Shown here in pieces: positions 53,836 to 63,625 of a DNA stretch of 64,000 nt. The DNA is taken from positions 62,001 through 126,000 of the forward strand of contig NZ_WNKF01000013.1 of assembly GCF_010119225.1 (NCBI RefSeq), in the 5' to 3' direction. The translations under genes were made by a program, and so were the position numbers. How positions within the stretch are numbered: the first letter of the stretch is position 1; each line of letters starts with the position of its first letter. Below the pieces are notes generated by a model. It ran no database searches. It saw only the letters and a program-made list of their open reading frames with translations, and had not been told where the DNA came from. The DNA comes from Cyclobacterium roseum. GTDB taxonomy: Bacteria; Bacteroidota; Bacteroidia; Cytophagales; Cyclobacteriaceae.

Positions 53836-56571
53836 ATGACGTTGAAATTTTATCCCTGGCAAACGATTTTAATCCTGTTAATTTTCGTTGCCTGCCAAAG
53901 CAAATCTGAAAAGCACTCCCAGAATGAATCCGTTGCTTCTGGTTTTATTCTTCAGGAATCCGAGCTTCCCGAATACGAAAAAAACATTGACCATAGGGGG
54001 CTGCTGGAGGCCTTGGGAGACAGGCATGGAGAATCCATGCGAACCGGTGAACATATCTATACCAATACCTGTATCACCTGCCATGGAAATCCGGAACAAG
54101 AGGGTTCCCTGCCCACCGCTTTTAAATTTTGGACGGACACCTTTAAGGTGGGTCAAGATCCCTATGCTATTTATCAAACCCTGACCCGTGGGCATGGTGC
54201 CATGCCGCCTCAGGTAAATCTGACTCCGGTGGAGAAGTACGATGTGATCCATTACATCCGGGAGACTTTTATCTCAAAGGAAAATCCGACGCAGTATTTT
54301 GATTTAAATGAAGAATACCTGGCGAGTTTGCCAGCCGGTACCAGCGAGGGACCTGCTCCCAGGGAATACAAGCCCTGGGCGGAGATGGATTACGGTAATT
54401 TTTTAATTAATACCTATGAGCTGGTCGATGCGGACGCTCCTCCCCGGGAAAGGTCCACCGGACCCGTTCAGCCTCTTCCGGATGAAGACTTTGGAGATGC
54501 CAATTTTGCTTACAAGGGAATTGCAGTAAGATTGGACCCCGGTGCCGGGGGAGTGGCTGCCGGGAAGGCCTGGATGATGTTCGACCATGATCTGATGCGT
54601 ATAGCCGGGGCCTGGACCGGAGAGGGATTTATCGACTGGGAAGCCATTTTATTTAACGAAAAACACAACATCTCGCCCAGAACCATCGGTGAACTTCACT
54701 TTGAAAATGAGACGGGTCCAGGCTGGGCACACCCTCAGACGGGAACCTTTGAGGATCCACGGTTTCAAGCGAGGGATGGAAGAAGGTTTGGTCCCCTTCC
54801 CCGGGATTGGGCTCATTATAAGGGGCTTTATCCGTTTGAGGACCGGTTAATCCTATCGTATACGGTAGGTGAAGCCGAAATTTTGGAAACGTTTGGCTTG
54901 GATTCCCTGGGAGACCAGCCTGTTTTTACCCGCACCTTAAATACCACGGTTTCGGATGGCCTGCTTAAAATGCGGGTGGCTCCGGTCGGAACATCGGTGG
55001 CCCTGACCGGGACAGGGGCCGAACTGGAAGTAGAAGACGACTTCCTGGTGGTCAACTTTACCGGCAAGGGGCCGGGTAAGATCAAGTTATTTCTGGCAGC
55101 TCCGGGAGTCAAGGGCCTGGATGCCCATGCAAAGGCGGCTGCTCCTGCCGAATCCCTTGTAGGTTTTACCAAGGGAGGACCTGCCCGGTACCCAAAAACC
55201 CTGGAGACGGCCATTTTGCCTGGACAGCAGGAGGGGGCCTTCCAGGTTGATGTCCTGAATCCTCCCTTTAACAGCCCCTGGAAAAATCAGCTGCGATTAA
55301 GTGGGTTGGATTTTTTCGAGGACCGAAACAAGGCCGTGATTTGTGCTACGGACGGAGACGTATGGCTGGTAGAAGGATTTACAGAAAATGAAGAAAAGCT
55401 GACCTGGCAGCGGATCGCTTCCGGATTATTTCAGCCCCTCGGAATAAAGGTAATCGACGAGGAAATTTTCGTCACCTGCCGGGACCAAATCGTCCGCTTG
55501 CATGATCTCAATGGGGATCGGGAAGCGGATTTCTATGAGAGTTTCAATAACGATCATCAGGTAACCGATCATTTCCATGAGTTTGCCATGGGCTTGCAAG
55601 CCGATGCGGAGGGAAACCTTTATTATGCCAAAAGTGCCCGGCATGCCCGGGAAGCCTTGGTCCCCCAACATGGAACCTTATTAAAAGTCAGTTCCGATGG
55701 GCAACAGACGGATATTGTTGCCACCGGTTTTCGGGCGGCCAACGGTGTATGCCTCAACCCGGACGGGACCTTTATTGTGACAGACCAGGAAGGGCATTGG
55801 AATCCCATGAACCGGATCAATTGGGTAGAAGAGGGAGGTTTTTATGGCAACATGTTTGGCTTTGACCCACCGGCAGATAGCACCGATTCCGGCATGGAGC
55901 AGCCCCTGGTTTGGGTGGAAAGAGAGCGGGATCGTTCTCCTTCCGAACTGCTATGGGTGGACAGTGAAAAATGGGGTCCGTTAAACGGGAAACTTCTGAA
56001 TTTTTCCTATGGGTATGGGAAAGTATACCTGGTACCCTTCGAAAAAATTGACGGGCAGGTTCAGGGAGGTATCGTGGAACTGCCTTTACCTCGCTTTGCC
56101 ACAGGCGTGATGCGTGGAAGATTTAATCCGGAAGATGGTCATTTGTACCTTTGTGGCCTTTCCGCCTGGGGTTCTACCCAACCCCAACTGGGAGGACTAT
56201 ACCGGATACGAATGACCGATTCCCCGGTAAATTTACCGGTTGGCATTCAGGCCCAGAAAGACGGGGTATTGCTAACCTTTACGGAGAAGCTGGATGAAAG
56301 CAGCGTAAACGAGCTGTCGAATTACACGGTTGCCACCTGGGATTTATTACGGTCCAGAAAGTACGGTTCCAAGCATTACAACGAGAAAGAATTGGCAGTT
56401 TCCGCTGTTGAGCTGGGGCCGGATAAAAAATCGCTCAAGCTAAAACTACCCGAGATCGAACCGACCTGGGTGATGGAAATCCAATACCGATTGGAAAGTG
56501 AGCAAGGCGAAACAGTCGAGGGCCTGATCCAGAATACCATTCACCAGTTAGGCGGAGTGACTTCTTTATAG
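53836..56571 (+). CDS. Cytochrome c / DUF6797 / sorbosone-dehydrogenase-like fusion lipoprotein
   Basis: 911 residues with lipobox FVAC (Cys20). A class I cytochrome c domain comes first: haem-binding CITCH (Cys79, Cys82, His83) and probable axial Met123 in GAMPPQ. Residues about 180-400 match DUF6797 (GPGWAHPQTGTFEDPRF, FGPLPRDWAHYKGLYPFEDRLILSYTV). The remainder (about 470-820) is a propeller like sugar dehydrogenases (AICATDGDVWLVEGF, GFRAANGVCLNPDGTFIVTDQEGHW, LPRFATGVMRGRFNPEDGHLYLCG). The last 90 residues share a beta-sandwich pattern with the blue-copper fusion at 19969-22083. A role as an anchored dehydrogenase passing electrons to its own haem is likely (inference). Confidence 0.88.
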   Translation: MTLKFYPWQTILILLIFVACQSKSEKHSQNESVASGFILQESELPEYEKNIDHRGLLEALGDRHGESMRTGEHIYTNTCITCHGNPEQEGSLPTAFKFWTDTFKVGQDPYAIYQTLTRGHGAMPPQVNLTPVEKYDVIHYIRETFISKENPTQYFDLNEEYLASLPAGTSEGPAPREYKPWAEMDYGNFLINTYELVDADAPPRERSTGPVQPLPDEDFGDANFAYKGIAVRLDPGAGGVAAGKAWMMFDHDLMRIAGAWTGEGFIDWEAILFNEKHNISPRTIGELHFENETGPGWAHPQTGTFEDPRFQARDGRRFGPLPRDWAHYKGLYPFEDRLILSYTVGEAEILETFGLDSLGDQPVFTRTLNTTVSDGLLKMRVAPVGTSVALTGTGAELEVEDDFLVVNFTGKGPGKIKLFLAAPGVKGLDAHAKAAAPAESLVGFTKGGPARYPKTLETAILPGQQEGAFQVDVLNPPFNSPWKNQLRLSGLDFFEDRNKAVICATDGDVWLVEGFTENEEKLTWQRIASGLFQPLGIKVIDEEIFVTCRDQIVRLHDLNGDREADFYESFNNDHQVTDHFHEFAMGLQADAEGNLYYAKSARHAREALVPQHGTLLKVSSDGQQTDIVATGFRAANGVCLNPDGTFIVTDQEGHWNPMNRINWVEEGGFYGNMFGFDPPADSTDSGMEQPLVWVERERDRSPSELLWVDSEKWGPLNGKLLNFSYGYGKVYLVPFEKIDGQVQGGIVELPLPRFATGVMRGRFNPEDGHLYLCGLSAWGSTQPQLGGLYRIRMTDSPVNLPVGIQAQKDGVLLTFTEKLDESSVNELSNYTVATWDLLRSRKYGSKHYNEKELAVSAVELGPDKKSLKLKLPEIEPTWVMEIQYRLESEQGETVEGLIQNTIHQLGGVTSL

Positions 56572-56820
56572 TTTGGGTTTGATGTAGGTATTCACCGTTA
56601 AAAACCTATCCGACCATCCAAACAAAACAAAAAGAAAGGAGGCAAGAGGAATTTCCTATCGTAGATCACATTATGTTTAGCGTGTTATCAACCAGACTTG
56701 CTCAAAACCAATCCCCAAATCAGGGATAGTATGTTCTCTTAAACGTTTTGATTTTATCAAAAGGGAGTTTTATTCGTTATGCCTGCCTGGCGTGAATATA
56801 CTAGAAGTACTTAAACCGTT

Positions 56821-57327
56821 TTATAACCTTATTTCTTTTAGCAAACCTTCCAAATCCAGTCTTCGGGTATACATTTCAAGGGAGCCATCGGGTTTTTTAG
56901 GCCATTGCTCTCTGGGCCGGTCCCAGTACAATTCCACTCCATTGTTGTCCGGATCGTTCAGGTAAAGTGCTTCGGATACACCATGGTCTGCGGCACCGGT
57001 CAAGGGATACCCGGCTTGCAGGATTCGGTCAAGAATGGCAGCCAGGTCTTTTCGGGTTGGGTACAGAATGGCTGTGTGGAATAGTCCGGCGTTGTTTTTA
57101 GGAGCTGGAGGAGCATCTTTGCTAAACCAGGTATTCAATCCGATATGATGGTGGTAACCTCCAGCAGAGATGAATGCAGCGTCCTCCCCATAGGTGGTGG
57201 TCAGTTCGAATCCCAACATCCCGCAATAGAAGTCCAGCGCGCGCTGTAAATCCGCCACTTTCAGGTGCACGTGCCCGATGCCGGTACCGGCTGGGATTTT
57301 ATAGGTATTTTTGTTTTCTGAAGGCAA
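56821..57327 (-). CDS. VOC family protein (catechol-2,3-dioxygenase-like)
   Basis: 168 residues with two beta-alpha-beta-beta-beta units of the vicinal-oxygen-chelate superfamily. Candidate metal ligands are His19 or His21 in GIGHVHLKV, His in GLFHTAILYP and Glu in NGVELYWDRP, giving the usual His-His-Glu set. YHHHIGLNTWFSKDAPP is the block typical of the CatE-like extradiol dioxygenase group. No signal peptide. It stands alone, and may be a dioxygenase, glyoxalase-like or isomerase enzyme; the exact reaction is not readable. Confidence 0.85.
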   Translation of the reverse strand: MPSENKNTYKIPAGTGIGHVHLKVADLQRALDFYCGMLGFELTTTYGEDAAFISAGGYHHHIGLNTWFSKDAPPAPKNNAGLFHTAILYPTRKDLAAILDRILQAGYPLTGAADHGVSEALYLNDPDNNGVELYWDRPREQWPKKPDGSLEMYTRRLDLEGLLKEIRL

Positions 57328-57492
57328 TCTTCTTTTTTTAAATTAAATGGTTGTAGCTCAAATTGGTGAATGGAAACACATCCTCTGACTTTTTCCGTTA
57401 ATAAAAAAGCATTTTCAGTCACTTTTTATCCACTCCTTCGGTTCAATCAATATTTTCCTGTTTCTCTGACTCGCTTTTTCTCCAAACCTTTT

Positions 57493-58869
57493 CTAGTTCA
57501 TGAAATCTGAAAAATCGTATCCGGCCTTTTTGTCCACAAGTAACAATAGAAAATCACTTCCCCAACCACTGGCCCATGGCGTGAAAGTCCGAGACTCGTT
57601 GGTCCCCACATCGCCAATTTTCAGGACCATACCATTTCTGGGATTAAACCAATAGGCATCGGCTCTTTCCGTATTAAGTCGGGTTAAATCAAGGGTTAGC
57701 GGCGTTCCGGTAGGTGTATAGACAAGTATTAGGTCAGCCTTTTCTGTTCTGGAGGCCAGCATGTGGGACTCGTTTTTTGGATTATCCCCCAAGATCAGGC
57801 TTTGATCTAGTTGCAACTGCTGCCAGGGAAGCGCTGAAAGGATTTTTTTAAGGTAGCCCATCTGGGAGGAGCCGGGCAGGTCCAGGGCCACTTGCCAACC
57901 CGTACGGGCATTGATAATTGGCGCCCTGCCGCTTTCGTACATTTGCCAGACATCATTGCAACCGTAGGTGTAGCCGGCAGCTCCCGAAAGCATGCTCCAA
58001 TAACCCGCAACCCGGACATCGGCATCATCCAGCCAGCCGTAGTCTTTATTTTCCCAGAACCGATCCCGGATATTTTCGTACCGGGGCTCCCCGTTGATCA
58101 CTGGCCGGGCGGGGACGGCGCTTCGCGCATCCAGTACGTATTGATAATCCGTTGCCAGCCGGCTGTGACCGCTCTGAAACATATCCAGGCTCAGCCAACT
58201 ATCCTCCCTAAAATAATCCGTTGCCTTTTTCGCTCCCACGGGATGAAACGTCAATAAATGCTTCTTGTCAATGGCCCGGATTCCTTTAGCCATAGAGCGG
58301 ATAATTTCATAATGGGTTTCGTTTTCTATGGGTCGGTCCCCGCCGAGAATCCAGACCAGATTGCTGTGGGGTTGATAGCGTTTGGCCAATAGTTCGCCGT
58401 AGGTTTCTGCATTATCCGGAGTGAAAATTTCCGGGCCAACACCCCATTTTTTGTTAAACTTATCTCCCCAGGTAGGCAAGAGTCCAACGTACATGCCCAG
58501 TTCAGCGGCTCTCTCCACCACGAAATCCACCAGGTCAAAATAGGCTTCGTTAAGCTTCTCCGGATTGTTGTCGATCAATGGGGTGTCTCCCAGAGCATTC
58601 GGTGTGTTCAACCCATCCAGTTCTGCCAGGATGACGGTTTGAATAAGTGTAAAGCCCTTGTTGGCACGGTCCTGCAGATAGTGGTCGATTTCTGTTTTGT
58701 CCAGTCGGTGAATCAATTCCCAGGCCGTGTCTCCTAGCCAAAAAAACGGTTGGTTGTCCGCTGTTACGAGGTAGCGATTATCGGGGGAGACCTTTAAAAG
58801 CGGGAGCTCTTGTCCCTTGGTGAAAAGCGCTAGAAATAGTAGGGCTAATAGCAAGGATAGTTTTTTCAT
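57493..58869 (-). CDS. GH140-type glycoside hydrolase (DUF4038; apiosidase-like)
   Basis: 458 residues with a signal peptide ending near FTKGQ. The body is a TIM barrel of the DUF4038/GH140 type: FFWLGDTAWELIHRL near the front, VGLLPTWGDKFN, WILGGDRP (Asp178) and INGEPRYE (Glu261), the last two at places matching the catalytic acid pair of the family. The C-terminal beta-domain (about 370-458, ADAYWFNPRNG) matches the DUF5060-like/collagen-binding domain often attached. The characterised member is an endo-apiosidase for pectic rhamnogalacturonan-II; activity on another sugar is possible. The gene is minus-strand, next to the end of the plus-strand locus but not in an operon with it. Confidence 0.85.
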   Translation of the reverse strand: MKKLSLLLALLFLALFTKGQELPLLKVSPDNRYLVTADNQPFFWLGDTAWELIHRLDKTEIDHYLQDRANKGFTLIQTVILAELDGLNTPNALGDTPLIDNNPEKLNEAYFDLVDFVVERAAELGMYVGLLPTWGDKFNKKWGVGPEIFTPDNAETYGELLAKRYQPHSNLVWILGGDRPIENETHYEIIRSMAKGIRAIDKKHLLTFHPVGAKKATDYFREDSWLSLDMFQSGHSRLATDYQYVLDARSAVPARPVINGEPRYENIRDRFWENKDYGWLDDADVRVAGYWSMLSGAAGYTYGCNDVWQMYESGRAPIINARTGWQVALDLPGSSQMGYLKKILSALPWQQLQLDQSLILGDNPKNESHMLASRTEKADLILVYTPTGTPLTLDLTRLNTERADAYWFNPRNGMVLKIGDVGTNESRTFTPWASGWGSDFLLLLVDKKAGYDFSDFMN

Positions 58870-59105
58870 TTGTTTTTTTAAGGTTTATTTCGGTTTTTGA
58901 TGGCCGGAGAATGGAAATGGCGTGCAATTTACATACTGGCAGGCAGTAAGAAAATAAATATCGTTTAAACAAGAATTAATTGCAACGGAGTGTGGGAAAA
59001 GCTCATGGATGACAAGAATATCTACGTTTTTGTACGTTAGGGATGAAAATCCAAAACCTGCTAATGTGAATGAGACGATCAACGCGATCAAATGAATTGG
59101 CACAT

Positions 59106-59714
59106 TTATTCACTATTCTCCAATGCTCTTTTTGCAGCGTTGTCAAGACTGTCCTTTGCTTCCCGGAAGGCCTCATCTAAACGCTCCTCGATAAGCTCTT
59201 CAAGTATGCTCCCTTCCATTTCGTTTAACACTGATTTTATAGAGCCTAAAAGGTATTTGAATGCCGGTAGGCCCTTTGAAATTGGAATGGGAGTGGTTGA
59301 AATGTATTCAAGCATACTTCTCAAAGCGGCGATGCCAACCACATTGTCTTGCATTGCAACTGCTTCCTTAATTTTACTTGCTAGTTCTTCCTTGCTACCA
59401 TCAACGATCCCTGCTTCCAGTATATCATCTATTCGACGTAAATTTAAGATGTGTAGGTTTCCATCGGGCAATCCTTGCTTCTTGGCTTCATTGAAATAGT
59501 CTCTAGTTGTTGCCCTTATTTTTTGCGCAATTTTTTTTAGTTCAACTTTGTCTAGTTGATCTATCAAGTCATCAAAATCAGTTCTAAGAAATTTTGAAGG
59601 ATGGTAATGATAAATTTGGGAACCATTGGAAATAGTCAATACCGTGAGGAAGCACCAAAAAACCAATGTCATTCTAAGGATTGAGTTCGGTACCTTTATT
59701 TTTTCAGTAACCAT
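59106..59714 (-). CDS. Hypothetical helical exported protein
   Basis: 202 residues of no family I recognise. A hydrophobic segment (about 13-30, LRMTLVFWCFLTVLTIS) is a signal peptide or anchor. The rest is strongly helical, charged and Lys/Glu-rich (DLIDQLDKVELKKIAQKI; LEELIEERLDEAFREAKD), perhaps a coiled coil or helical bundle, with no cysteine after the signal region and no catalytic motif. It lies alone on the minus strand in an AT-rich region between the GH140 and FAD oxidoreductase genes. Function cannot be stated. Confidence 0.6.
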   Translation of the reverse strand: MVTEKIKVPNSILRMTLVFWCFLTVLTISNGSQIYHYHPSKFLRTDFDDLIDQLDKVELKKIAQKIRATTRDYFNEAKKQGLPDGNLHILNLRRIDDILEAGIVDGSKEELASKIKEAVAMQDNVVGIAALRSMLEYISTTPIPISKGLPAFKYLLGSIKSVLNEMEGSILEELIEERLDEAFREAKDSLDNAAKRALENSE

Positions 59715-60097
59715 GGCTGCTGGTATTTATTTAACACACATATTGTCAATATTTTACATATTAATTAAAATAAAAAATCTAGTTAAAACAAATTGAATGA
59801 GCAATGGTTCTCGTGTTTGTGATTCACTTTTATGAAGAAATAAAAGAGTATTTAAAAAGACTCATTTTTTTTATTAAGATCCCAATTGAATAGTTCAATG
59901 ATAAAAAAGTTGGTGTTTCCCTTTCTTTCATTTGAAAACAAATGTTCTTAAGCGGCCATAAATCTGTCCCGGACGTCGGGAGATTCTCGTGCCTGCCAGC
60001 GGGCAGGTGTTAAAAATTATTTCCACCGTTGACGATTGCGCCACGGTCGTTTTAATTCCTGTGTTTACCCTGATACCTTAAAGTCGAAAACATCAAT
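59715..60097. other. Intergenic region
   Basis: 383 AT-rich bases with a small GC-rich patch near 59970-60010. The patch carries a short hairpin CCTGCC-N4-GGCAGG (59992-60007) of a kind that often occurs as an intergenic repeat; it has no T-run. No gene seen. Confidence 0.4.
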
Positions 60098-61732
60098 TTA
60101 GTCCATTTCAATGATTTGCAAGTTTTCCACCAGGCGATTCTTTAACGTTTCATAAGGCAGATCTTGAACGGTGCGCTGTTTCTCCAGGCACAGGTCCGCC
60201 GCAATACCGACAGCCTCACCCAACAGCATAAAGGTCCATTCCAGCCGGATGGCTCCATAGGCAATATGGCTGGCGGACAGGCAGGTGGGGGTCAGTAAAT
60301 TGCTGCATTCGGATTCCCGGGGGACGAGGCTGCGGTAAGGAATGGGAAAGGGTTTCCAATTATCCCCTCCAAAGACAAAGCCTTCGTTGTAAGCTTTTCC
60401 ATCACGGACAATGCGCCGCACATGATGCACATCCGGTGGCCAAAAGGCAATGGCTACCGGATCCTCAATAAAGATGGAAGTGTCGTTTCGGGTATGATGT
60501 TCTGTAATCACATAGTCCGACTGCATTCTTCTTCCATCCCGAATATAGAGCATTCGCGGCCAGCCCTGATTATCGGTAAACTCGTCTTTGGTCGTGCCCC
60601 ATTGGCTCCATGCCTGCCGGACGGTTTCGGGCACCTCCGGGTCGTTGGCCAAAAACCAGAAGAGGCCACGGGTAAAGTCCAGGTGGTATTGGTAAATCTC
60701 CTGCCGTTTCTTGTAATCCCCTTCCGGGTATTCGTGGTTCATCCCGTAGAGGTTGTGCGAGAGGTCGTGCCAGGCACCCAGGTCGGTTTTGTTATTAGGT
60801 ATGGAATAGGAGGGTTTGTACAAGGTACCGCCTGCTTCCAGGTAGCGCAGATAAATTTCGTACCAGTCACGGTTGTAATTTTCAGGTTTTTCGAAAGGTA
60901 CTTTATTAGCCGGATCCTTGGTCAGGCAGGCCCGGAAGCAATAGGCCTGAATACGCCGATCCCCGGTACCGGCTTCTCCCAGGGTGTCTTCCTGAATGGT
61001 ATGAATTAGCCCGCTTTCGGGATTGCCGGGCTCCAAATAGGGGTCCACCGTAACTTCAAAATTCCGGTAGGTATTGGTTTCGCGGATGCCGTTTTTGGTT
61101 TCCCCATACCGGCTGTTTGGTTCCCTTCCGACAATGGTTGAAATGCCCGCATAATGCAGGAGGTCGCCCTCGTAGGAAGCGTCGATAAAGAGGGAAGCCA
61201 GGAAGGTTTTTCCGTTGCCGGTCTCAAAGGATATGATTTTCCCATGTTCTTTTTTTACGGCATCCGATGCCAGGCGTAGTGGGGATTCCGTGTAGACGGG
61301 GATTTCCAGCTCTGCCAGCCAGCGATCAAAGATCCCCTTAGCGACATGGGGTTCAAATCGCCAGGTGCTGGCATGAGCTCTTGCTGAATCGAAGTCGGTA
61401 ATCCCGTAATAACCAGCGACCTCTTTGTAAAAATTCAGGGTAAGCCCGCCGATCACAGCATCGTTTTTGAAGCCTGCATGATTGTTGATATCCGATCCGC
61501 CTAGGCCTTCAATGCTCATGCCACCTACGTATTTATCCGGACTGACGATCACCACTTCCCTTCCGCGCTTTTTTAACTGTATGGCAGCCAAAATAGAAGC
61601 ACTGGAATTACCATAGATGCAAACATCCGATTGGATGGTAGGCTCCGGCTGCCGGCAGGCAATAAAGATAACTAAAACCAAAAGCAGGCAACTTGCCTTT
61701 TTCAAAAAAACAACTTTGACTATGGGTATCAT
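60098..61732 (-). CDS. FAD-dependent oxidoreductase (FAD_oxidored family), lipoprotein
   Basis: 544 residues with lipobox FIAC (Cys26). The dinucleotide-binding loop is unusual: VCIYGNSSASILAAIQL with GNSSAS in place of the common G-x-G-x-x-G, followed by VVIVSPDKYVGGM. Later family blocks are SLFIDASYEGDLLHYAG, the GRMQSDYVITEHHT-type segment (DGRRMQSDYVITEHHTR) and the C-terminal LLTPTCLSASHIAYGAIRLEWTFMLLGEAVGIAA. Such proteins are common in Bacteroidota glycan regions, with proposed roles in sugar or polyol oxidation; the reaction is not established. A short palindrome GTTTGCAAAC lies just upstream of the start (61744-61753). Confidence 0.85.
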   Translation of the reverse strand: MIPIVKVVFLKKASCLLLVLVIFIACRQPEPTIQSDVCIYGNSSASILAAIQLKKRGREVVIVSPDKYVGGMSIEGLGGSDINNHAGFKNDAVIGGLTLNFYKEVAGYYGITDFDSARAHASTWRFEPHVAKGIFDRWLAELEIPVYTESPLRLASDAVKKEHGKIISFETGNGKTFLASLFIDASYEGDLLHYAGISTIVGREPNSRYGETKNGIRETNTYRNFEVTVDPYLEPGNPESGLIHTIQEDTLGEAGTGDRRIQAYCFRACLTKDPANKVPFEKPENYNRDWYEIYLRYLEAGGTLYKPSYSIPNNKTDLGAWHDLSHNLYGMNHEYPEGDYKKRQEIYQYHLDFTRGLFWFLANDPEVPETVRQAWSQWGTTKDEFTDNQGWPRMLYIRDGRRMQSDYVITEHHTRNDTSIFIEDPVAIAFWPPDVHHVRRIVRDGKAYNEGFVFGGDNWKPFPIPYRSLVPRESECSNLLTPTCLSASHIAYGAIRLEWTFMLLGEAVGIAADLCLEKQRTVQDLPYETLKNRLVENLQIIEMD

Positions 61733-62314
61733 ATGCAGGAGTGGTTTGCAAACAAGTTACATAATATATCGATCTCTTCCAGAAGCTGCAAGCCGGTAAA
61801 GGTAACCAGTTCTAAAAAAACAGCCGGAATTTTCTATTTTGCCACCTAGGATCCCATATAGCTATTTTTGTTCAATAGCTTCCTGATTCAGGTAAAGTAG
61901 GTGGTTTATAGCATCATGTATTTTAATACGATTCCAATAGCTAACCAAAAGTAGCAGGCTAATGCTATCCACTTTAACACTTTTTACAGTAGTGGCGTTT
62001 TTTTAGTTACCAGTCAACTGTTTTTCATCGGTTCGTGTGGTACTTAGCCAAGGTATCCCAACCGCTTCCTTTTACCTTATCACTAATACAAGTTTTTTTC
62101 CTTAAAAGATGGATATAAGGTAAGAATTGGACCGTTCCAATGAATGATAGCAAGGCCCACAATCGGTTAATGCACGGACAAGCCTGGCGAATTCCAAAAC
62201 GATGGCTAATCGGTAAGGGCTCAACAGGAATGGCGAATACCAAGGAGAGATTATGTATTAAAAGTCACCGTGCTATTTTACAGAAATCCCTAGCTTTGTC
62301 AAAAATCGAGGTCT
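61733..62314. other. Intergenic region between divergent genes
   Basis: About 580 bases. It holds GTTTGCAAAC at 61744-61753 near the oxidoreductase start and, on the minus strand at about 61862-61996, a short coding-like stretch reading SYWNRIKIHDAIN and YLNQEAIEQK, which may be the tail of a dead IS3-type transposase. No intact gene is supported. Confidence 0.4.
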
Positions 62315-62887
62315 ATGAACTGGAAAAAAGAAGTTAAGAGTTGGGGGATTATGTTGGGAATTTTTGCGGTGCTGTATTTTACCGGGCTGGTGACACCCAT
62401 TATAGGGGGCATTCAGTCACTGGTCCTGTCCACCGGCCTGATCAAACCCAAAGTGCTTTTGGAAGATAAATCCAGTGAGGCTTTTGATTTTAGCGGACAG
62501 TTTTTGGATACGGAAGGAGACCGGGTAGGCCTCTCCCAATATCGTGGTAAAACGCTTTTTATCAATCTTTGGGCTACCTGGTGCCCTCCCTGTAGGGCAG
62601 AAATGCCCCACATTTCCAGCTTATACGAAAAGGTGCAGGGGAACGACTCCATTGAATTTCTAATGATAGCATTGGATGAAGATTTTAGTAAAAGCATTCA
62701 ATTTGTGGAAGACAAAGGGTTTTCTTTTCCAATCGTACACGCTGCTTATGGATTAAATCCTTCCTTGCAAAGCCAGGCCATCCCTACCACACTGGTGGTC
62801 AATCCCGAAGGAGAAATCGTCTTTTATCAGGAAGGCATGAGTAATTTTGACAATCAGGAGTTTCAGGATTTTCTGCTGGGCTTATAA
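62315..62887 (+). CDS. TlpA-like membrane-anchored thioredoxin
   Basis: 190 residues. An N-terminal membrane segment (about 10-30, WGIMLGIFAVLYFTGL) is uncleaved or a signal anchor, placing the thioredoxin domain (about 50-190) in the periplasm. The active site is WCPPC (Cys90, Cys93) after LFINLWAT, and the cis-proline loop is AIPTTLVV. This is the TlpA/ResA/DsbE type, which reduces periplasmic disulfides, often during cytochrome c maturation. The CPPC site suits that use. The window's cytochrome c fusion would be one client, but no genetic link is present. It is a single plus-strand gene. Confidence 0.88.
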   Translation: MNWKKEVKSWGIMLGIFAVLYFTGLVTPIIGGIQSLVLSTGLIKPKVLLEDKSSEAFDFSGQFLDTEGDRVGLSQYRGKTLFINLWATWCPPCRAEMPHISSLYEKVQGNDSIEFLMIALDEDFSKSIQFVEDKGFSFPIVHAAYGLNPSLQSQAIPTTLVVNPEGEIVFYQEGMSNFDNQEFQDFLLGL

Positions 62888-63625
62888 GAGTAATTAACGG
62901 ACAAATTAAACAGCTGTGTAACCATCTGTAACGGCAAAGCGAGAACGTTCCATGAAGTAATTTCTAATGGTTAATCCTCCATCAAGCAGCGTAGTGTTAC
63001 CCATTCCTTAATATCCTTCTTTCTTTCTAAGTTTTCCCAGTCTTTTGTTTTCTGGTCCGCAATTCCTATCACCTACTATGGAGGCGCCTGAATAGCCCGG
63101 TAAGCAGCGTACTATCTGAACAGCCAGGCATTGAAAAATAAAAACGGAATGTAGCAATAAAAGATAAAAAAATATGGTAATCGTTTTAAACAATGAAAAT
63201 AGTTTCAATGCTTAGCTGAATATTTTTCACTAGAAAGAAAGAACAATACCTTCTTACTGCAATTAATTTTTATTAACCAACTGATTAAAAAAAAATATTT
63301 TTTCAACTTTTTTCAATTTGTCACTAATTCATGTTGTTTTCAGACTAAAAAAATAAAAACTTAAAATAATATGAATATTCATAGAATTTAAAATTTTTTT
63401 ATTTGCGAAAAATGGGTCTAAAAAACGGGCAAATCGTAGGATTTTTTCCCCATAAAATATTTTTAAAACAAAAAATTTGTTTTTTAAATACACATATACG
63501 TTTTTGAATTTGGACTAGGTCTGATCTAGTGATACAATTGTCTACGGTCGCCATATTGACAGGATGCAATTTTCATTTCTAGGTTCCGAATCCAATAGTA
63601 GGTCTATCACTTTACTTTCATTACA
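62888..63625. other. Intergenic region, strongly AT-rich
   Basis: About 740 bases. The stretch 63200-63500 is very AT-rich with poly-A and poly-T runs. A near-palindrome lies at 63514-63530. A minus-strand frame (63208-63008) starting with TTG and having a hydrophobic front is open but looks like chance; no gene is called. Confidence 0.4.
63514..63530. promoter_or_regulatory. Near-palindrome upstream of the last gene
   Basis: ACTAGGTC-T-GATCTAGT is symmetric at seven of eight positions per arm. It lies about 95 bases upstream of the ATG at 63626, a plausible place for a regulator site; there is no further support. Confidence 0.25.

Noticed and set aside
63008-63208. Short minus-strand frame with a hydrophobic front
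   Set aside because: TTG start, no family, AT-rich surroundings; the hydrophobic start is expected by chance in A/T-rich DNA.
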